From Hamadaea tsunoensis DSM 44101 (GTDB taxonomy: Bacteria > Actinomycetota > Actinomycetes > Mycobacteriales > Micromonosporaceae), in assembly GCF_000428945.1 (NCBI RefSeq), contig NZ_AUAX01000006.1:248001-312000 (forward strand): a DNA stretch of 64,000 nucleotides. The letters are read 5' to 3'. Below are positions 44,067 through 53,460 of the stretch, piece by piece. Position 1 is the stretch's first letter, and every line of letters starts with the position of its first letter. The notes under the pieces were generated by a model. That model saw only the letters and a list, made by a program, of their open reading frames with translations. It had not been told where the DNA came from and ran no database searches. Made by a program: the position numbers and the translations under genes.

Positions 44067-45116
44067 GTGAGGCCGCACAAGTCGGATCGGCTGCTGAGCA
44101 GGTGGCCGCTGATCGTGGCGGGAGCCGTCGTGCTGACGCTGACGCTGCTGGTCGGTGGGGCGTTCAGCGTGCGCGCGATGATCCACCGGTACGACGCGGC
44201 CGTGCACCGGGGACAGCTGCTCGACGCGACCGCCCGGCAGGCGGACCCGAACACGCCCGACCCGATGGCCAAGCTCCGCCAGTCGACGATCAAGGGCCCG
44301 CTGAACTACCTGCTCGTGGGCTCGGACCGGCGGGCGACCGATCCGGACGCCGGCCAGCGGTCGGACACGATCATCATCGCCCAGGTGGATCGCGACCTGC
44401 GGCACGTCTACCTCGTCTCGATCCCGCGCGACCTGTACGTGGACATCCCGGCCTACAAGAACTTCGAGGGCGGCAGCGACAAGATCAATGCGGCCTACGA
44501 CTACGGCGGCGGCGGTCCGCGGGGCGTACAGCTGCTGTCGGCCACGTTGACCAAGCTGACCGGGGTCAAGTTCGACGGCGCGGCGATCATCGAGTTCTCG
44601 GGCTTCCGCAAGGTGATCGACCTGCTCGGCGGCGTGAACCTCTGCGTCGACCACGACGTCACCTCGATCCACACCGGCAAGCACTTCACGGTCGGCTGCC
44701 GGATGATGAACGGCACCGACGCCCTCGACTACTCCCGGCAGCGCTACAACCTGCCCGACGGCGACTACGACCGGCAGCGCCACCAGCAGCAGCTGCTCAA
44801 GGCGATCTTCAAACGGGCCGGGGACGGCGGAGTCGCGTACAACCCGCTGAAGCTGGACGCCCTGATCCGCGCGGTCGGCGACACCCTTACCGTGGACACG
44901 GGCGGCGCGTCGCTCCCCGATCTCCTCCTCGGCCTGCGCCACCTCGGCCCGGACAGCCTGACCGGCGTACGCCTGCCGAGCCATCCCGAAGACGTCGACG
45001 ACATCTCCTACGTCTTCCTCGACGACGAGAGCGCGGGACTGTTCGCCGCGATGCGGTCGGCCACGTTGAGCACCTGGGCCACCGCCCACGGAGACTGGAT
45101 CAATCCCCTGGGCTGA
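44067..45116 (+). CDS. LCP family protein, third of three in a row
   Basis: The 349-residue protein has a very short cytosolic start, one membrane segment (about 13-37) and an LCP domain (about 75-340). Motifs include NYLLVGSDRR, QRSDTIIIAQV, SIPRDLYVDI and DKINAAYDYG, then the Arg-rich DYSRQRYNLPDGDYDRQRHQQQ shared with its neighbour. GAGGAGCC precedes the GTG. TAATGT at 44025-44030 may be a -10. The three tandem LCP genes probably arose by duplication, and each may act on a different polymer. Confidence 0.9.
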   Translation: MRPHKSDRLLSRWPLIVAGAVVLTLTLLVGGAFSVRAMIHRYDAAVHRGQLLDATARQADPNTPDPMAKLRQSTIKGPLNYLLVGSDRRATDPDAGQRSDTIIIAQVDRDLRHVYLVSIPRDLYVDIPAYKNFEGGSDKINAAYDYGGGGPRGVQLLSATLTKLTGVKFDGAAIIEFSGFRKVIDLLGGVNLCVDHDVTSIHTGKHFTVGCRMMNGTDALDYSRQRYNLPDGDYDRQRHQQQLLKAIFKRAGDGGVAYNPLKLDALIRAVGDTLTVDTGGASLPDLLLGLRHLGPDSLTGVRLPSHPEDVDDISYVFLDDESAGLFAAMRSATLSTWATAHGDWINPLG

Positions 45117-45122
45117 GATTCC

Positions 45123-45145
45123 TTGCGGGACGCGGGCGCCCGCAA
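45123..45145 (+). terminator. Hairpin after third LCP gene
   Basis: TTGCGGG (45123-45129) pairs with CCCGCAA (45139-45145) in a short stem that starts seven bases after the stop. Confidence 0.5.
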
Positions 45146-45199
45146 TCACGTTCGGCGCACACACGTGTGGCCGAGCCGGGCGCCTGCCGGCGCACGCGT

Positions 45200-45205
45200 T
45201 AGCCT
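45200..45205 (+). promoter_or_regulatory. Candidate -10 box for rhodanese gene
   Basis: TAGCCT is followed by seven bases and the GTG at 45213, the leaderless arrangement. Confidence 0.5.
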
Positions 45206-45212
45206 TGCTCTC

Positions 45213-45539
45213 GTGCAGATTCCTGTGACCGAGGCCGGCCAGGTTCCCGACGGGGCGTACCTGCTGGACGTGCGTGAACCCGAGGAGTGGACGGCCGGGC
45301 ACGCGCCGGGCGCCACCCACCTGCCGATGATGGACGTCCCCGTACGCCTCGACGAGATCCCGCGCGACGGCGACGTGGTCGTGGTGTGCCGTTCCGGCGG
45401 CCGGTCCGGGCAGGTCGTCGCGTACCTGATGCATCAGGGGTACGACAACGTCGCCAACCTCGACGGCGGAATGCTCGACTGGGCCGCCGCCGGTCGTCCG
45501 ATGGTCAGCGAGGACGGCCAGCCGGCGCGGGTGCTCTGA
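45213..45539 (+). CDS. Single-domain rhodanese-like protein
   Basis: The 108-residue protein is a lone rhodanese domain. The active-site loop is CRSGGRSG with Cys59, and earlier LLDVREPEEW and HAPGATHLP match the family. It probably transfers sulfane sulfur. The GTG at 45213 is preferred over longer readings because a -10 box lies upstream and the domain starts directly. The GDPD gene begins two bases after its stop, so they are one transcript. Confidence 0.9.
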   Translation: MQIPVTEAGQVPDGAYLLDVREPEEWTAGHAPGATHLPMMDVPVRLDEIPRDGDVVVVCRSGGRSGQVVAYLMHQGYDNVANLDGGMLDWAAAGRPMVSEDGQPARVL

Positions 45540-45541
45540 CG

Positions 45542-46270
45542 ATGCGTCCGCTGGTCATCGCACACCGCGGTGCGTCCGCCGCATATCCCGAGCACACCCG
45601 CCCCGCGTACGAGAAGGCTCTGGCGGACGGGGCGGACGGGCTGGAGTGCGACGTGCGGCTCAGCCGCGACGGGCAGCTGGTCCTCATGCACGACCGGGTG
45701 CTGGACCGGACGACGGAGCTGCGCGGGCCGGTCTCCCGGCGATCGGTGCCCGAGTTGCGGGGGGCCGGGGTGATGACCCTGGAGGAGCTGATCGAGCTGG
45801 CCCGCGGCGCCGGCCGCCCGGTGAAGCTGCTGGTCGAGACCAAGCATCCCAACCGCTACGGCAAGGCGGTCGAGCAGCGGCTGCTGGCGCTGCTGCGCCG
45901 GCAGGGGCTGGACCGGCCGCGCGCCGGCGAGCAGGTGGCGGTGACGATGATGTCGTTCTCGCCGCTGGCCGTCCGCCGCGTCCGGGCGCTCGCCCCCACG
46001 CTGCCCCGCGTGCAGCTGCTCGACCTGATCCCGCCGGGCCTCAAGCCGAGCCGGCTGCCGTTCGGCGCCCGGATCGCCGGCCCCGGCCTGGAACTCGTCC
46101 GCCGCCGCCCGGACCTGGTCCGGCGGCTCAAGGCCCGGGGCAACGACGTCTACATCTGGACGGTCAACGAGCTCGCCGACGTGGATCTCGTGGTCGGGCT
46201 CGGCGCCGACGCCATCATCACCGACCGTCCCGCCGAGGTGCGAAATCACCTCCTCGGGGGCGTGCTCTAG
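45542..46270 (+). CDS. Glycerophosphodiester phosphodiesterase
   Basis: The enzyme breaks glycerophosphodiesters to glycerol 3-phosphate and an alcohol. The 242-residue protein has the family start IAHRGASAAYPEHT with metal and catalytic His, the GLECDVRLSRDGQLVLMHD core and IWTVNE near the end. No signal peptide is seen, so it is cytosolic. It follows the rhodanese gene by two bases. The window holds no linked glycerol-phosphate uptake gene. Confidence 0.92.
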   Translation: MRPLVIAHRGASAAYPEHTRPAYEKALADGADGLECDVRLSRDGQLVLMHDRVLDRTTELRGPVSRRSVPELRGAGVMTLEELIELARGAGRPVKLLVETKHPNRYGKAVEQRLLALLRRQGLDRPRAGEQVAVTMMSFSPLAVRRVRALAPTLPRVQLLDLIPPGLKPSRLPFGARIAGPGLELVRRRPDLVRRLKARGNDVYIWTVNELADVDLVVGLGADAIITDRPAEVRNHLLGGVL

Positions 46271-46303
46271 CGCACGGAGCGTGCGGACGGCAGGATCTAC
46301 CGC

Positions 46304-47533
46304 GTGGGAGCGCGCTCGCGGTCGCTGCTGGCGGAACTGACCGCCACGCTGGAGCGTGTCAACGCGGGGGGCGCCGGCCTGCCCGCCATCGGCGAGGTCC
46401 TGGAGGCCAGCCATCGCGCGCTCGGCGCGCTGGGCGCCGCCGCCTCCGAGTACGTGGACAACGACGGTCGCGTGATCGCCGCCAGCGGCATCGTCGCGCC
46501 GTTCGTCGGCATCCGCTTCGACGGCGACACCAGCAAGTCGCACGAGGTGCGGGCCGGTTCGGGTGTGCACGCGTACGCGGTGGAGGACATCCAGCCGCTG
46601 GCCGCCGAACATCTCAAGGCGCTCGGCGTACACCGGCTGCTCGTCGCCGGGGCGCAGGTACGCGGCCGCGTCATCGCCTCGATCACGGCGGTCTTCGGCG
46701 GCGGCCCGGGCGGCGACCCCGAGGACGAGATCGCGATCATGCGCTGGTCCGCCGCCGTGGCCGCCCACCTCTACCTGGACCAGGTCGGCCTGCCCATCCT
46801 CGGCGACGGCCTGCCGGGCGTCGGGCGTACCGGGGACATCTCCGAGCGCGGGCTGTTCATCGCGATGGCCAGCCACGAGCTGCGTACGCCGGTGACCGTG
46901 ATCAAGGGGTACGCCGACACGCTCAACGATCACTGGGACCAGCTCGACCCCCAGGCGCGGATGGACGCGATCCGGGTCATCGGCCAGCGTTCGGGAGAAC
47001 TCGCCCGTCTCGTGGACCGGCTGCTCACCAGTGCCGTCGGCGGTCCGGCCGATGCCGCGCTGACCTCGTTCGACATGGTGGAGGCGCTGCGTACGGCGGT
47101 CTCGGAACTGCCCGCGAGCCTGCGGCGGCGGCTCGTGGTGCAGCTGCCCGCGCGCCTTCCGCCGGCCTGGGGGCTGCGCGCCGACGTCGAGATGGTGTTG
47201 ACCGAACTGGTGACGAACGGCGACAAGTACTCGACGCCCGCCGAGCCGGTCACCCTGTCGGCGGGGGCCGATGAGGGAACCGTCTACTACCGGGTGGCCG
47301 ATCGGGGTGTCGGTGTACGCCCGGACGAGGTCGAACTGGCCTTCGAACGGTACTGGCAGGGCACGGATCATGACATCACCGCGCGGCACGGGGTCGGACT
47401 GGGCCTATATCTCGTCCGAAAGACTATTGAGCGACAGAACGGTTGGGTGTCCTTACGTCCACGAGATGGAGGAGGTACCGTCGCAGAGGTACGGCTGCCA
47501 CGAGGGGACCGTGTTCGGTCCGGGGAGGCATGA
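46304..47533 (+). CDS. Soluble histidine kinase with GAF-like sensor region
   Basis: The 409-residue protein has no membrane segment. An N-terminal sensor region (about 30-165) resembles a GAF domain. HisKA and HATPase domains follow, with His191 in MASHELRTPVTV, the N-box as LTELVTNGDKYS, VADRGVGV and GVGLGLYLVRK. A response regulator gene is not next to it. Its stop overlaps the next start (ATGA), which encodes a small HATPase-type protein. That close coupling suggests the two act together, perhaps by output through the small ATPase. Confidence 0.87.
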   Translation: MGARSRSLLAELTATLERVNAGGAGLPAIGEVLEASHRALGALGAAASEYVDNDGRVIAASGIVAPFVGIRFDGDTSKSHEVRAGSGVHAYAVEDIQPLAAEHLKALGVHRLLVAGAQVRGRVIASITAVFGGGPGGDPEDEIAIMRWSAAVAAHLYLDQVGLPILGDGLPGVGRTGDISERGLFIAMASHELRTPVTVIKGYADTLNDHWDQLDPQARMDAIRVIGQRSGELARLVDRLLTSAVGGPADAALTSFDMVEALRTAVSELPASLRRRLVVQLPARLPPAWGLRADVEMVLTELVTNGDKYSTPAEPVTLSAGADEGTVYYRVADRGVGVRPDEVELAFERYWQGTDHDITARHGVGLGLYLVRKTIERQNGWVSLRPRDGGGTVAEVRLPRGDRVRSGEA

Positions 47534-47946
47534 GCGTGACGATGGCCATCGCTGAGCGTGCGTGGTGCGTGGTGGTCCCTCATCACGCGCGGGGTGCACA
47601 GCAGGCCCGGCACCGCCTCGCCGCCGAACTGTCCGAGCTCCTCCCGCCGGCCATGCTGGCCGATGTCGTCGCCGTCGTCGCCGAGCTGGTCGGCAACGCC
47701 GTCCGCCATGCCGGACCCCTGCCCGGCGGGGTCGTCCGGGTCGCCTGGCGCGTCCGTGAGCTCGCCGGTGTCCGCGCCGTCGAGGTACGCGTGACCGACG
47801 GCGGCGCCGCCGAGGTGCCCCTGCCCCGGTCGGCCGGTCCGGACGAGGTGGACGGCCGCGGGCTGACCATCGTCGAGGCGCTGTCGCGGCGCTGGGGTGT
47901 CGAGCGTGACGGGCTCGGCCAGAGCGTCTGGGCCGAGATCGGCTGA
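47530..47946 (+). CDS. Small HATPase (RsbW/anti-sigma-like) protein
   Basis: The 138-residue protein is a single HATPase_c_2-type ATP-binding domain. It has the N-box as VVAELVGNAVRHAG near residue 60 and a G-rich box GRGLTIVEALS near 115. Proteins of this group are serine kinases of sigma or anti-sigma partners, and lone copies are numerous in actinomycetes. GGGGAGG precedes the ATG. It shares four bases with the histidine kinase gene. Neither a sigma factor nor an anti-anti-sigma gene lies here. Confidence 0.85.
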   Translation: MSVTMAIAERAWCVVVPHHARGAQQARHRLAAELSELLPPAMLADVVAVVAELVGNAVRHAGPLPGGVVRVAWRVRELAGVRAVEVRVTDGGAAEVPLPRSAGPDEVDGRGLTIVEALSRRWGVERDGLGQSVWAEIG

Positions 47947-48008
47947 CCGTCCGCACCTCATGATCATCAAGTAAGGGGCGGGCGCCGGGCGGCGCCGACC
48001 GGCTTCCG

Positions 48009-48014
48009 TAGGAT
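48009..48014 (+). promoter_or_regulatory. Candidate -10 box for purB
   Basis: TAGGAT lies six bases before the GTG at 48021, but GAGG in the spacer could also be a ribosome site. Confidence 0.45.
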
Positions 48015-48020
48015 GAGGTC

Positions 48021-49448
48021 GTGACCGCAGCCATTCCCAACGTCCTCGCCGGCCGCTACGCCTCCGCAGAGATGGTGTCGATCTGGGCGCCCGAGGAGAA
48101 GATCAGGGCCGAGCGGAAGCTCTGGATCGCCGTCCTCAAAGCCCAGCGCGATCTGGGCGTGGCCGTGCCGGACGGCGTCGTCGAGGCGTACGAGCGGGTG
48201 CTCGACCAGGTTGACCTCGACTCGATCGCCGAGCGGGAGCGGGTCACCCGGCACGACGTCAAGGCCCGCATCGAGGAGTTCGGCGCCCTGGCCGGGCACG
48301 AGCACGTGCACAAGGGCATGACCTCCCGCGACCTCACCGAGAACGTCGAGCAGCTGCAGATCCGCGACTCCCTCGCCCTCGTCCGCGATCGGATGGTGGC
48401 CTCGCTGGCCCGGCTCGCCGCCCTCGCGGTGCGCTACGACGACCTCGTCATCGCCGGCCGCTCGCACAACGTCGCCGCCCAGGCCACCACCCTCGGCAAG
48501 CGGTTCGCCAGCGCGGCCCAGGAGCTGCTGCTCGCGTACGAGCGGGTGGAGGAGCTGCTGGTCCGGTACCCGCTGCGGGGGATCAAGGGGCCGGTCGGGA
48601 CCTCCGCGGACCAGCTCGATCTGCTGGATGGGGATTCCACCAAGGTCGCCGAGCTGGAGCAGGCGGTCGCGCGGCACCTCGGCTTCTCGCGCGTCCTCGT
48701 CAGCGTCGGCCAGGTCTACCCCCGCTCGCTCGACCTCGACGTGCTCTCCGCGCTGGCCCAGGCCGCGGCCGGACCGTCCAGCCTGGCCACCACGATCCGG
48801 CTGATGGTCGGCCAGGAGCTGGCCACCGAGGGCTTCAAGCCCGGGCAGGTCGGCTCGTCGGCGATGCCGCACAAGATGAACACCCGTTCCAGCGAGCGGA
48901 TCAACGGCCTCGCCGTGGTCGTCCGCGGCTACCTGTCGATGGCCGGCGAGCTGGCCGGCGACCAGTGGAACGAGGGCGACGTCTCGTGCTCGGTCGTGCG
49001 CCGGGTCGCCCTGCCGGACGCCTTCTTCGCTCTCGACGGGCTGTTCCAGACCCTGCTGACGGTGCTGGACGAGTTCGGCGCGTACCCGGCCGTGGTGGAG
49101 CGGGAGCTGGAGCGCTTCCTGCCGTTCCTGGCCACAACCAAGATCCTCGTCGCCGCCGTCCGCAAGGGCGTCGGCCGGGAGACCGCGCACGAAGTGATCA
49201 AGGAGCACGCCGTCGCCGTCGCGCTGGACATGCGCGAGCGCGGGCTGCCCGGCAACGACCTGTTCGACCGCCTCGCCGCCGACGGCCGGCTCGGCCTCAC
49301 CCGGGCCGAGATCGATGCTCTCGTCAAGGACCGGGCGGCCTTCGTCGGGGCCGCGTCGGCCCAGGTCGCCGAGATCGTCCGCCAGGTCGAGGCGGCCGTC
49401 GAGGCTCATCCCGCCGCTGCCGCGTACGTCCCTGGGGCAATCCTGTGA
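48021..49448 (+). CDS. purB: Adenylosuccinate lyase
   Basis: PurB cleaves adenylosuccinate to AMP and SAICAR to AICAR, releasing fumarate. The 475-residue protein belongs to the fumarase/aspartase superfamily and shows its signature GSSAMPHKMN near residue 280, with early TRHDVKARIEEF and HKGMTSRD segments. Length is normal. The GTG start has AGGATGAGG upstream. Its stop overlaps the GDT1 gene start, but that coupling is probably due to packing. purA lies 31 kb away. Confidence 0.95.
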   Translation: MTAAIPNVLAGRYASAEMVSIWAPEEKIRAERKLWIAVLKAQRDLGVAVPDGVVEAYERVLDQVDLDSIAERERVTRHDVKARIEEFGALAGHEHVHKGMTSRDLTENVEQLQIRDSLALVRDRMVASLARLAALAVRYDDLVIAGRSHNVAAQATTLGKRFASAAQELLLAYERVEELLVRYPLRGIKGPVGTSADQLDLLDGDSTKVAELEQAVARHLGFSRVLVSVGQVYPRSLDLDVLSALAQAAAGPSSLATTIRLMVGQELATEGFKPGQVGSSAMPHKMNTRSSERINGLAVVVRGYLSMAGELAGDQWNEGDVSCSVVRRVALPDAFFALDGLFQTLLTVLDEFGAYPAVVERELERFLPFLATTKILVAAVRKGVGRETAHEVIKEHAVAVALDMRERGLPGNDLFDRLAADGRLGLTRAEIDALVKDRAAFVGAASAQVAEIVRQVEAAVEAHPAAAAYVPGAIL

Positions 49449-50050
49449 GTGAGTGGTTGATCGCCTTTTTCACCGCGTTCATCCTCATCGTTCCGGTCGA
49501 GCTGCCGGACAAGACCTTCATCGCCACCCTCGTCCTGAGTACGCGTTACCGCCCGCTCCCGGTCTGGCTGGGTGTGAGCGCCGCCTTCGCCGTGCAGTGC
49601 GCGGTGGCGGTCCTGGCGGGAGCACTGCTCTCGAAGCTGCCCCGGATGCCGATCACGATCTTCGCGGCGCTCATGTTCGCGGCCGGTGCCGTGATCCTCT
49701 TCCGCGGCGCCCGCAACGTCGACGCCGAGGAGGCCGAGACCGAGCGCGAGTACGCCGCCAAGGCGACCGGCGCGAAGACCGGCTGGCGGGCCGCGATCGC
49801 GAGCTTCGTGGTGCTGTTCGCCGCCGAGTGGGGCGACCTGTCGCAGCTGATGACGGCGGGTCTCGTGGCCCGCGGCGGGCACCCGATCGCGGTGGGCCTG
49901 GGCTCCTGGGTGGCGCTCATTCTGGTGGCCGGCGCGGCCGTGCTGCTCGGCCGGTGGCTGCTGCGCCGGATCCGGCTGTCGGTCATCCGGTACATCGGCG
50001 CGGCCGTCTGTGCGATCTTGGCCACACTGACGGTCGTCTCTCTCGCGTGA
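49445..50050 (+). CDS. GDT1/TMEM165 (UPF0016) family transporter
   Basis: The 201-residue membrane protein has six hydrophobic segments in two related halves, as in the GDT1 family of cation/proton exchangers. The two family motifs appear as VELPDKTF near residue 18 and AEWGDLSQ near residue 128. Eukaryotic members move manganese and calcium; bacterial MneA-type members export manganese. The GTG at 49445 overlaps the purB stop. It is a good candidate for manganese export, but the substrate is not shown by sequence. Confidence 0.9.
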   Translation: MSEWLIAFFTAFILIVPVELPDKTFIATLVLSTRYRPLPVWLGVSAAFAVQCAVAVLAGALLSKLPRMPITIFAALMFAAGAVILFRGARNVDAEEAETEREYAAKATGAKTGWRAAIASFVVLFAAEWGDLSQLMTAGLVARGGHPIAVGLGSWVALILVAGAAVLLGRWLLRRIRLSVIRYIGAAVCAILATLTVVSLA

Positions 50051-50140
50051 TCTTCTCCGGCGAGTGGGCCGCGGAGAAGTGTTCGCATAGCGGCAGGTAG
50101 GCTGGGCTCGGCCCCGCTACGAACTGGCAGGAGATAGCCC

Positions 50141-50377
50141 GTGGCTCGCGTCGTGGTAGACGTCATGCTCAAGCCCGAAATTCTGGACCCTCAGGGGCAG
50201 GCGGTCGCCGGCGCCCTTCCCCGCCTAGGCGTCAGCGACGTCGCCTCGGTACGGATCGGCCGTCGGGTCGAGATCGACTTTTCCGGCGAGGTGGATCTGG
50301 ACAAGGCCCGTGAGATCGCCGACAAGCTGCTCGCCAACCCGGTGATCGAGGACTACACCGTCCGGGTAGAGCAGTGA
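50141..50377 (+). CDS. purS: Phosphoribosylformylglycinamidine synthase subunit PurS
   Basis: PurS is the small subunit that helps PurQ and PurL exchange ammonia in the fourth purine step. The 78-residue protein fits the family in length and in its [13 protein letters not shown] and IDF segments. CAGGAG precedes the GTG. Its stop overlaps the purQ start (GTGA). A TAGGCT at 50098-50103 may be the -10 of the purSQL unit, giving a leader of about 35 bases. Confidence 0.95.
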   Translation: MARVVVDVMLKPEILDPQGQAVAGALPRLGVSDVASVRIGRRVEIDFSGEVDLDKAREIADKLLANPVIEDYTVRVEQ

Positions 50378-51075
50378 AGATCGGTGTCGTGACCTTCCCC
50401 GGGTCACTGGACGACGGGGACGCGGCCCGCGCCGCGCGTTACGCCGGCGCCGAGGCCGTACGCCTCTGGCACGCCGATCCCGAGCTGCACGGCGTCGACG
50501 CCGTGGTGCTGCCGGGCGGCTTCTCGTACGGCGACTACCTGCGCTGCGGCGCGATCGCGCGGTTCGCGCCGGTGATGGAGACCATCGCCCGCGAGGCCCG
50601 TGACGGGCTGCCGGTGCTCGGCATCTGCAACGGCTTCCAGATCCTCTGCGAGGCCCACCTGCTGCCCGGCGCGCTGACCCGCAATCAGCACCTGCACTTC
50701 CGCAACCGCGACCAGCGCGTACGGATCGAGAACGCGACGACGGCGTGGACCGGCGACTTCTCGGCCGGCCAGGAGGTCGTCATCCCGGTCAAGAACGGGG
50801 AGGGCTGCTTCGTCGGCTCGACCGAGCTGCTCGACGAGCTGGAGGCGAACGGCCAGATCGTGGCCCGTTACGTCGGCGAGAACCCGAACGGCTCGATGCG
50901 CGACATCGCCGCCATCCGCAACGAGGCGGGCAACGTCGTCGGGATCATGCCGCACCCCGAGCACGCCGTGGACCTGCTGACCGGGCCCTCCGTGGACGGC
51001 CTCGGCTTCTTCACGTCCGTGCTCAAGGCGATCACGCCGGGTCGGCGTACCACGACCGAGGAGGTGCCGGCGTGA
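50374..51075 (+). CDS. purQ: Phosphoribosylformylglycinamidine synthase subunit PurQ
   Basis: PurQ is the glutaminase subunit, releasing ammonia for PurL. The 233-residue protein has the class I glutamine amidotransferase catalytic Cys in GICNGFQIL near residue 87, with [12 protein letters not shown] early, and His and Glu in MPHPEHA near residue 195. It overlaps purS by four bases and purL by four bases, the usual order purS-purQ-purL in Gram-positive bacteria. Confidence 0.96.
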   Translation: MKIGVVTFPGSLDDGDAARAARYAGAEAVRLWHADPELHGVDAVVLPGGFSYGDYLRCGAIARFAPVMETIAREARDGLPVLGICNGFQILCEAHLLPGALTRNQHLHFRNRDQRVRIENATTAWTGDFSAGQEVVIPVKNGEGCFVGSTELLDELEANGQIVARYVGENPNGSMRDIAAIRNEAGNVVGIMPHPEHAVDLLTGPSVDGLGFFTSVLKAITPGRRTTTEEVPA

Positions 51076-53405
51076 CGTCGGTCGAGATCGACTTCGACAC
51101 CGTCGAGCAGGCCCGCAGGACGCCGGACGAGGAGCAACCCTTCGCCGAGCTGGGCCTGCAGCCCGACGAGTACGAGCGCATCCGCCAGATCCTGGGCCGC
51201 CGGCCGACCCAGTCCGAGCTGGCCATGTACTCGATCATGTGGAGCGAGCACTGCTCCTACAAGTCCAGCAAGATCCATCTGCGCCAGTTCGGTGAGAAGA
51301 AGCCGGTCAGCGAGCGGGTACTGGCGGGGATCGGGGAGAACGCCGGCGTCATCGCGATCAGCGACGACATCGCGGTCACCTTCAAGGTCGAGTCGCACAA
51401 CCACCCGTCCTACGTCGAGCCGTACCAGGGTGCGGCCACCGGCGTCGGCGGCATCGTGCGCGACATCCTCGCCATGGGCGCCCGCCCGGTCGCCGTGATG
51501 GACCCGCTGCGCTTCGGCGCGGCCGACCACCCCGACACCGCCCGGGTCCTGCCCGGCGTCGTCGCGGGCGTCGGCGGCTACGGCAACTGCCTGGGCCTGC
51601 CCAACATCGGCGGCGAGGTCGTCTTCGACCCCTGCTACCAGGGCAACCCGCTGGTCAACGCGCTCTGCGTGGGCGTACTGCCGGTGGACCGGCTGCAGCG
51701 CAAGGAGGCCGACGGCCCCGGCAACATCGTCGTGCTGATGGGGGCCAAGACCGGCCGCGACGGCATCGGCGGCGTCTCCGTCCTGGCCAGCGCCACCTTC
51801 GACGAGGGCTCCGAGCAGCGCCGGCCGTCGGTCCAGGTCGGCGACCCGTTCATGGAGAAGCTGCTCATCGAGAGCTGCCTGGAGCTGTACGCGGCCGACC
51901 TCATCGTCGGCGTACAGGATCTCGGTGGTGCAGGTCTGACCTGCGCGCTGACCGAGACCAGCGCGTCCGCCGGGACCGGCATGAAGGTGCAGCTGGAGAC
52001 GGTGCCGCTGCGCGAGCCGTCGATGTCGCCGCACGAGGTGCTGGCGAGCGAGTCGCAGGAGCGCATGCTGCTCATCGTGGAGCCGTCGCGGCTCAACGCG
52101 GTGCTCGGCATCGCCCAGCTGTGGGGCGTCCTGGCCACCCCGATCGGCGTCGTCACGGCGCCCGAACCGGGCGAGAAGGCCGGCCGCCTGACGATCACCT
52201 GGCACGGCGAGACCGTCGTCGACGTCCCGCCGGGCAGCCTCGTGGACGACGGCCCGGTGTACGCGCGCCCGCTGAAGGAGCCGAACGACCTCCCGCTGCT
52301 GCAGGCGGACCGGGCCGAGACGCTGCCGAAGCCGGCCGACGGCGACGGGCTGCGGGCACTGCTGCTGCGCATGATCGCCTCGCCGAACCTGTGCGACAAG
52401 AGCTGGGTCACCGAGCAGTACGACCGCTACGTGCTCGGCAACACCGTCCTCGCGCAGCCGGAGGACGCCGGCCTGATCCGGATCGACGAGAACTCCGGCC
52501 TCGGTGTCGCGATCTCGCTCGACGGCAACGCCCGGTACGCCCGCCTCGACCCGTACGCCGGCGCGCAGCTGGCGTTGGCCGAGGCGTACCGGAACGTGGC
52601 CGTGACCGGTGCGAATCCCGTCGCCGTGACGAACTGCCTGAACTTCGGCTCGCCGGAGGACCCGGCGGTCATGTGGCAGTTCGCGGAGGCCGTCCGAGGT
52701 CTCGCCGACGGCTGCCTGGAACTGGGCATCCCGGTGACCGGCGGCAACGTCAGCTTCTACAACCAGACCGGCGCGGCCGCCATCCACCCGACCCCCGTGG
52801 TCGGCGTGCTCGGCGTGCACGACGACGTGGCGCAGCGGGTGCCGATGGGCTTCTCGTACGCGGGCGACGCCGTGTTCCTGCTGGGCTCGACGCGTACGGA
52901 GCTGTCGGGGTCGGAATGGGCCTGGGTGGAGCACAACCACCTCGGCGGTACGCCGCCCCAGGTCGACCTGCCGGGCGAGCGCCGGCTGGGCGAGGCGCTG
53001 GGCGAGGCGGCCGACCGCGGCCTGGTCCGCAGCGCGCACGACCTGTCCGACGGCGGCCTCGCGCAGGCGCTGGTCGAGAGCAGCCTCCGGCGCGGCTTCG
53101 GCGTGGACGTCGAACTGCCGGCCGAGTGGTCGACGGGCACGCTGCCCTTCGTCTACCTGTTCTCCGAGTCGACCGGCCGGGCGCTGGTCACCGTTCCGCC
53201 GGGCCACGAGATGGCGTTCACCGCGCTGTGCGAGGAGCGGCAGCTGCCCGTCACCAAGCTCGGCACGGTGGCCGCCGAGGGCGCGGCGCTGAGCGTACAG
53301 GGGCAGTTCTCGGTGTCGCTCGACGAACTGCGTGAAGCCTGGACCGGTACGCTCCCGCGACTGTTCGGCTCGACCATCAGCACGAACGTCGTCCAGGAGG
53401 ACTAG
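51072..53405 (+). CDS. purL: Phosphoribosylformylglycinamidine synthase subunit PurL
   Basis: PurL uses ATP and ammonia to convert FGAR to FGAM. The 777-residue protein is the small-form synthase. It has [12 protein letters not shown] near residue 60, [19 protein letters not shown] near 105, [14 protein letters not shown] near 280 and [16 protein letters not shown] near 660. Length fits the Bacillus-type enzyme that works with PurS and PurQ. The GTG at 51072 overlaps the purQ stop. The unit ends at a strong hairpin. Confidence 0.96.
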   Translation: MTSVEIDFDTVEQARRTPDEEQPFAELGLQPDEYERIRQILGRRPTQSELAMYSIMWSEHCSYKSSKIHLRQFGEKKPVSERVLAGIGENAGVIAISDDIAVTFKVESHNHPSYVEPYQGAATGVGGIVRDILAMGARPVAVMDPLRFGAADHPDTARVLPGVVAGVGGYGNCLGLPNIGGEVVFDPCYQGNPLVNALCVGVLPVDRLQRKEADGPGNIVVLMGAKTGRDGIGGVSVLASATFDEGSEQRRPSVQVGDPFMEKLLIESCLELYAADLIVGVQDLGGAGLTCALTETSASAGTGMKVQLETVPLREPSMSPHEVLASESQERMLLIVEPSRLNAVLGIAQLWGVLATPIGVVTAPEPGEKAGRLTITWHGETVVDVPPGSLVDDGPVYARPLKEPNDLPLLQADRAETLPKPADGDGLRALLLRMIASPNLCDKSWVTEQYDRYVLGNTVLAQPEDAGLIRIDENSGLGVAISLDGNARYARLDPYAGAQLALAEAYRNVAVTGANPVAVTNCLNFGSPEDPAVMWQFAEAVRGLADGCLELGIPVTGGNVSFYNQTGAAAIHPTPVVGVLGVHDDVAQRVPMGFSYAGDAVFLLGSTRTELSGSEWAWVEHNHLGGTPPQVDLPGERRLGEALGEAADRGLVRSAHDLSDGGLAQALVESSLRRGFGVDVELPAEWSTGTLPFVYLFSESTGRALVTVPPGHEMAFTALCEERQLPVTKLGTVAAEGAALSVQGQFSVSLDELREAWTGTLPRLFGSTISTNVVQED

Positions 53406-53427
53406 CTCCGAAGACGGAAGACGGAAA

Positions 53428-53460
53428 CGAATGGCGTCCCTGGCTCAGGGGCGCCATTCG
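53428..53460. terminator. Bidirectional hairpin between purL and PLP-enzyme gene
   Basis: CGAATGGCGTCCCT and AGGGGCGCCATTCG form a 14-base stem with one wobble around GGCTC. It overlaps the last codons of the minus-strand gene, so that gene's 3' end is itself part of the hairpin. Confidence 0.82.
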
